NCBI GenBank assembly: GCA_900540385.1
Contig: UQFY01000001.1
Span: forward strand, 62,001 to 126,000
DNA length: 64,000 nucleotides
Source of the DNA: an uncultured Mollicutes bacterium
GTDB lineage: Bacteria; Bacillota_I; Bacilli_A; RFN20; CAG-826
Reading direction: 5' to 3'
In this document: positions 62,136 to 64,000 of the stretch, in pieces
Layout: every line of letters begins with the position of its first letter
Numbering within the stretch: position 1 is the first letter of the stretch
Translations under genes and position numbers: made by a program
Notes under the pieces: generated by a model
The model's input: the letters and a program-made list of their open reading frames with translations, nothing else
Database searches by the model: none
What the model was told of the DNA's origin: nothing

Positions 62136-63042
62136 AATCCACCTCCATTTGAGTTGGCAATAAAGATGAGTTAGGTAATGCTTGATTGATGAATTGTCCA
62201 CCTATGGCGAGGTTTAGAATCAAATAGAAACGTTTGTTAAACGGTTCGCCTTTTTGATAAGAATTGTAGTTAGGGCTCTTCCAAGAGTCTTCTGTGACCG
62301 TGTGGAAAAGATTGTTATCAACAAAGAAGGAAATCTTTCCTTCACGCCAATCCACGCTATACGTGTGCCAATTATCGACTCTACTTGCTAGAGTGTATTC
62401 CTTTGTTACGTAATGGGAATATGTCTGGGTTTCGTTTCCTGCTGAATGAACGGTAGAGGAGGTTTTGTTATATTCATTCCCTTTGTTCTCCATGATGTCT
62501 ATTTCACCATTCCATGGCCATCCCTTGTTGTTTAAAGTGTTTGTTGGCAACATCCAAAACGCTGGCCAAGTTCCAGATATAGCGGGGAGCTTGATTCTTG
62601 CTTCAACGCGACCATAAGTAAAATCAAATTTGCCTAAGGTCTTTAATTTGGCTGAAGTGTATTGAAAACCGCCATAACTTTCATTTTTGGCAACGATTTT
62701 TAATGTTCCATTCGATACGTAGGCGTTTTCTTTACGGTAATATTCTTTTTCCCAATTACCCCATCCTTGGTTACCATTACCAATATCGAAAGCCCATTTA
62801 TTTTCATCGATGGTTTTCCCATTGAATTCATCATTCCATAACAAATTGTTATCTTGAGAAGAAATAGGGGTTGAGGAAATTTCTGGTTTCGAAGAAGAAA
62901 CAGGATTTGTAGAGTTTTCTATTTGAGAGAAAGAGGTTTCATCGCTTTTTGATGTGTTTTCTTCGCTTGAAGAAGACATAAGAAAATCACAGGAGGTAAG
63001 CAAAAGGAAGAAAAGAGGGGATATACGAATGATTTTTTTCAT
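62116..63042 (-). CDS. GH16 endo-beta-1,3-glucanase lipoprotein (first copy)
   Basis: 308 aa. Lipobox LLTSCD near residue 17, a Ser/Thr-rich linker to about residue 65, then a GH16 domain with GEIDIMEN catalytic motif and GTWPAFWMLP. The start overlaps the phosphorylase stop by one base (TAATG). Product fragments would be imported through the MsmK-type ABC system and split by the phosphorylase. Confidence 0.9.
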   Translation of the reverse strand: MKKIIRISPLFFLLLTSCDFLMSSSSEENTSKSDETSFSQIENSTNPVSSSKPEISSTPISSQDNNLLWNDEFNGKTIDENKWAFDIGNGNQGWGNWEKEYYRKENAYVSNGTLKIVAKNESYGGFQYTSAKLKTLGKFDFTYGRVEARIKLPAISGTWPAFWMLPTNTLNNKGWPWNGEIDIMENKGNEYNKTSSTVHSAGNETQTYSHYVTKEYTLASRVDNWHTYSVDWREGKISFFVDNNLFHTVTEDSWKSPNYNSYQKGEPFNKRFYLILNLAIGGQFINQALPNSSLLPTQMEVDYVRVYK

Positions 63043-64000
63043 TATTGAATCTCCACGATAACTTTCTTTACCTTGCCATTACGGATGGAAAGAGCCAGGT
63101 CACCCTTTACTTCGTCATATTCTTTGCCATTGATTATGTATGTCATCTTATAGGAATCTTTTAAAAGATTGATGGACGGGTCTTTCTTATAAATGATGGT
63201 GGTTTTTCCAAATAATAGGAAAGAGGCTTCGTTGTTTTTGTCGAAGAACTCATTCGAAAGCAAAGGCTTCAAATGGAATTTTAAGACCCCATCTTCATAT
63301 GTGAAGATATGTTCGCCCGCAAAAAGAATGACATACATGTTTAAGAATTCTGCATTTGCACCAGAAAGTCTAGCAAAGAAGCCTTGACCATGTTTACTCT
63401 TGTCTGGATTGCAAGTTGGGACGATGAAAGAAGATGCTTCAAGAGGATTTCTTCCATAGACCTCAGGATCCATATTAAGGGTTAGATTTGTTTTCATTTC
63501 TTTGTAGAATTCATCAACATATCCACCTTTAAGCAATCCAAGGAGATATTTATAGGACATATGAAGGAAATTGCATTCTCTTTCTAACCAACCTTTTGTG
63601 AAGGCGTGTACACGTCCTATCTCAAATGGAGCGTCATCAAGTGCGGCAGCCGTCTTGTAGAAATGATACGTTTTATCATATAGGTCGCTTTCTTTGATTG
63701 CTTTGATGTCGTTTTGGTTAATTAATTCTTTACCAACTTTCAAAGCTCTTGCACTTGCTTCGAGGAATGGTGGAATTGTTTTTGTTTCAAAAGAATGGAT
63801 TACTACGGTATCTAATCCCATGAAATTCTTCTTACCGGTTTTGCTGTAGTCTTTTGCTTCGTGAATAAGGTAAGAAGGTAAGATGCCGTTACCTAGTTTC
63901 TTTGCTCTCAATATGCCATTCTCAAGGATTTTTGCGATATCTTTTAGGAAAGGTAAGAAAGAGGAAACCTTTTCGTTTTTATATGTACCTAAAGCTCTAT
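63042..64000 (-). CDS. Beta-glucan phosphorylase, C-terminal part (runs off window)
   Basis: The frame is open from the right edge to a stop at 63042, giving about 318 residues without the N-terminus. The segment FIVPTCNPDKSKHGQGFFARLSGANAEFLNM matches, as I recall, the C-terminal catalytic barrel end of cellobiose/beta-1,3-oligoglucan phosphorylases (GH94, GH149, GH161). A beta-sandwich tail follows. With two GH16 enzymes downstream, a beta-1,3-oligoglucan phosphorylase is the most likely identity. The family number cannot be fixed from this fragment. Confidence 0.7.
   Translation of the reverse strand, partial: RALGTYKNEKVSSFLPFLKDIAKILENGILRAKKLGNGILPSYLIHEAKDYSKTGKKNFMGLDTVVIHSFETKTIPPFLEASARALKVGKELINQNDIKAIKESDLYDKTYHFYKTAAALDDAPFEIGRVHAFTKGWLERECNFLHMSYKYLLGLLKGGYVDEFYKEMKTNLTLNMDPEVYGRNPLEASSFIVPTCNPDKSKHGQGFFARLSGANAEFLNMYVILFAGEHIFTYEDGVLKFHLKPLLSNEFFDKNNEASFLLFGKTTIIYKKDPSINLLKDSYKMTYIINGKEYDEVKGDLALSIRNGKVKKVIVEIQ

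Overview
The window looks like chromosome from a low-GC Firmicute/Tenericute-type gut anaerobe (Bacilli, Erysipelotrichales, RF39 or Acholeplasma-like). The resident genes are AT-rich, strongly lipoprotein-oriented and often packed with ATGA or TAATG overlaps. TGA is used as a genuine stop in those overlaps, so the standard bacterial code applies and this is not a UGA=Trp mycoplasma. The taxonomic guess is inference.

Region 1 (1-5.9 kb, minus strand) is a defence-type cluster: a PD-(D/E)XK/DUF2075 nuclease-helicase, an XRE regulator with its own good promoter, a short methyltransferase with SAM motif I but no NPPY, an Eco57I-like methyltransferase with NPPY, and a GIY-YIG/DEAD helicase that runs off the left edge. 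Region 2 (6.2-28.9 kb, plus strand, clearly GC-richer) is an integrative and conjugative element. It carries a sigma-like regulator, relaxosome protein, MobL-type relaxase, VirD4 coupling ATPase, a 1625-aa Ig-repeat lipoprotein, a DinJ/Doc toxin-antitoxin pair pointing the other way, pilin-like protein, VirB6-like protein, PrgI-VirB4 fusion, ArdC-like protein, NrS-1-like primase-polymerase, several accessory proteins, excisionase and tyrosine integrase. The left end of the element is not visible and may lie beyond the window, with region 1 as cargo.

Region 3 (28.9-32.8 kb) is AT-rich. It holds a putative surface-protein gene switched off by a G10 tract, a second surface protein, an AP2-domain protein, an intact tRNA-Leu(UAG), seven GTCCGCA heptamers and the 5' half of a second, broken tRNA-Leu(UAG). 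I read this as a possible element terminus in which a disrupted tRNA is replaced by a carried copy.

Region 4 (32.9-49.7 kb) is core-like chromosome: HAD hydrolase, flavin reductase, sugar-nucleotide epimerase, a possible structured RNA, a partly duplicated locus of a C39-like secreted protein and four paralogous lipoproteins, SWIM protein plus SNF2 ATPase, a flippase-like membrane protein plus glycosyltransferase, RecX and YhaM.

Region 5 (49.7-64 kb) is a beta-glucan utilisation locus: LacI regulator, GH30, YesL-like membrane protein, carbohydrate-binding lipoprotein, MsmK-type ATPase, two GH16 lipoproteins and the C-terminal part of a beta-glucan phosphorylase. A divergent control region carries three AAACCGATTT operators and a cre-like site. 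Two single-gene modules have entered this neighbourhood. One is a fic gene inside a 1519-bp transposon-like unit with perfect 25-bp terminal inverted repeats and an 8-bp target duplication. The other is an AAA/DUF4143 ATPase flanked by two 35-bp dyads.
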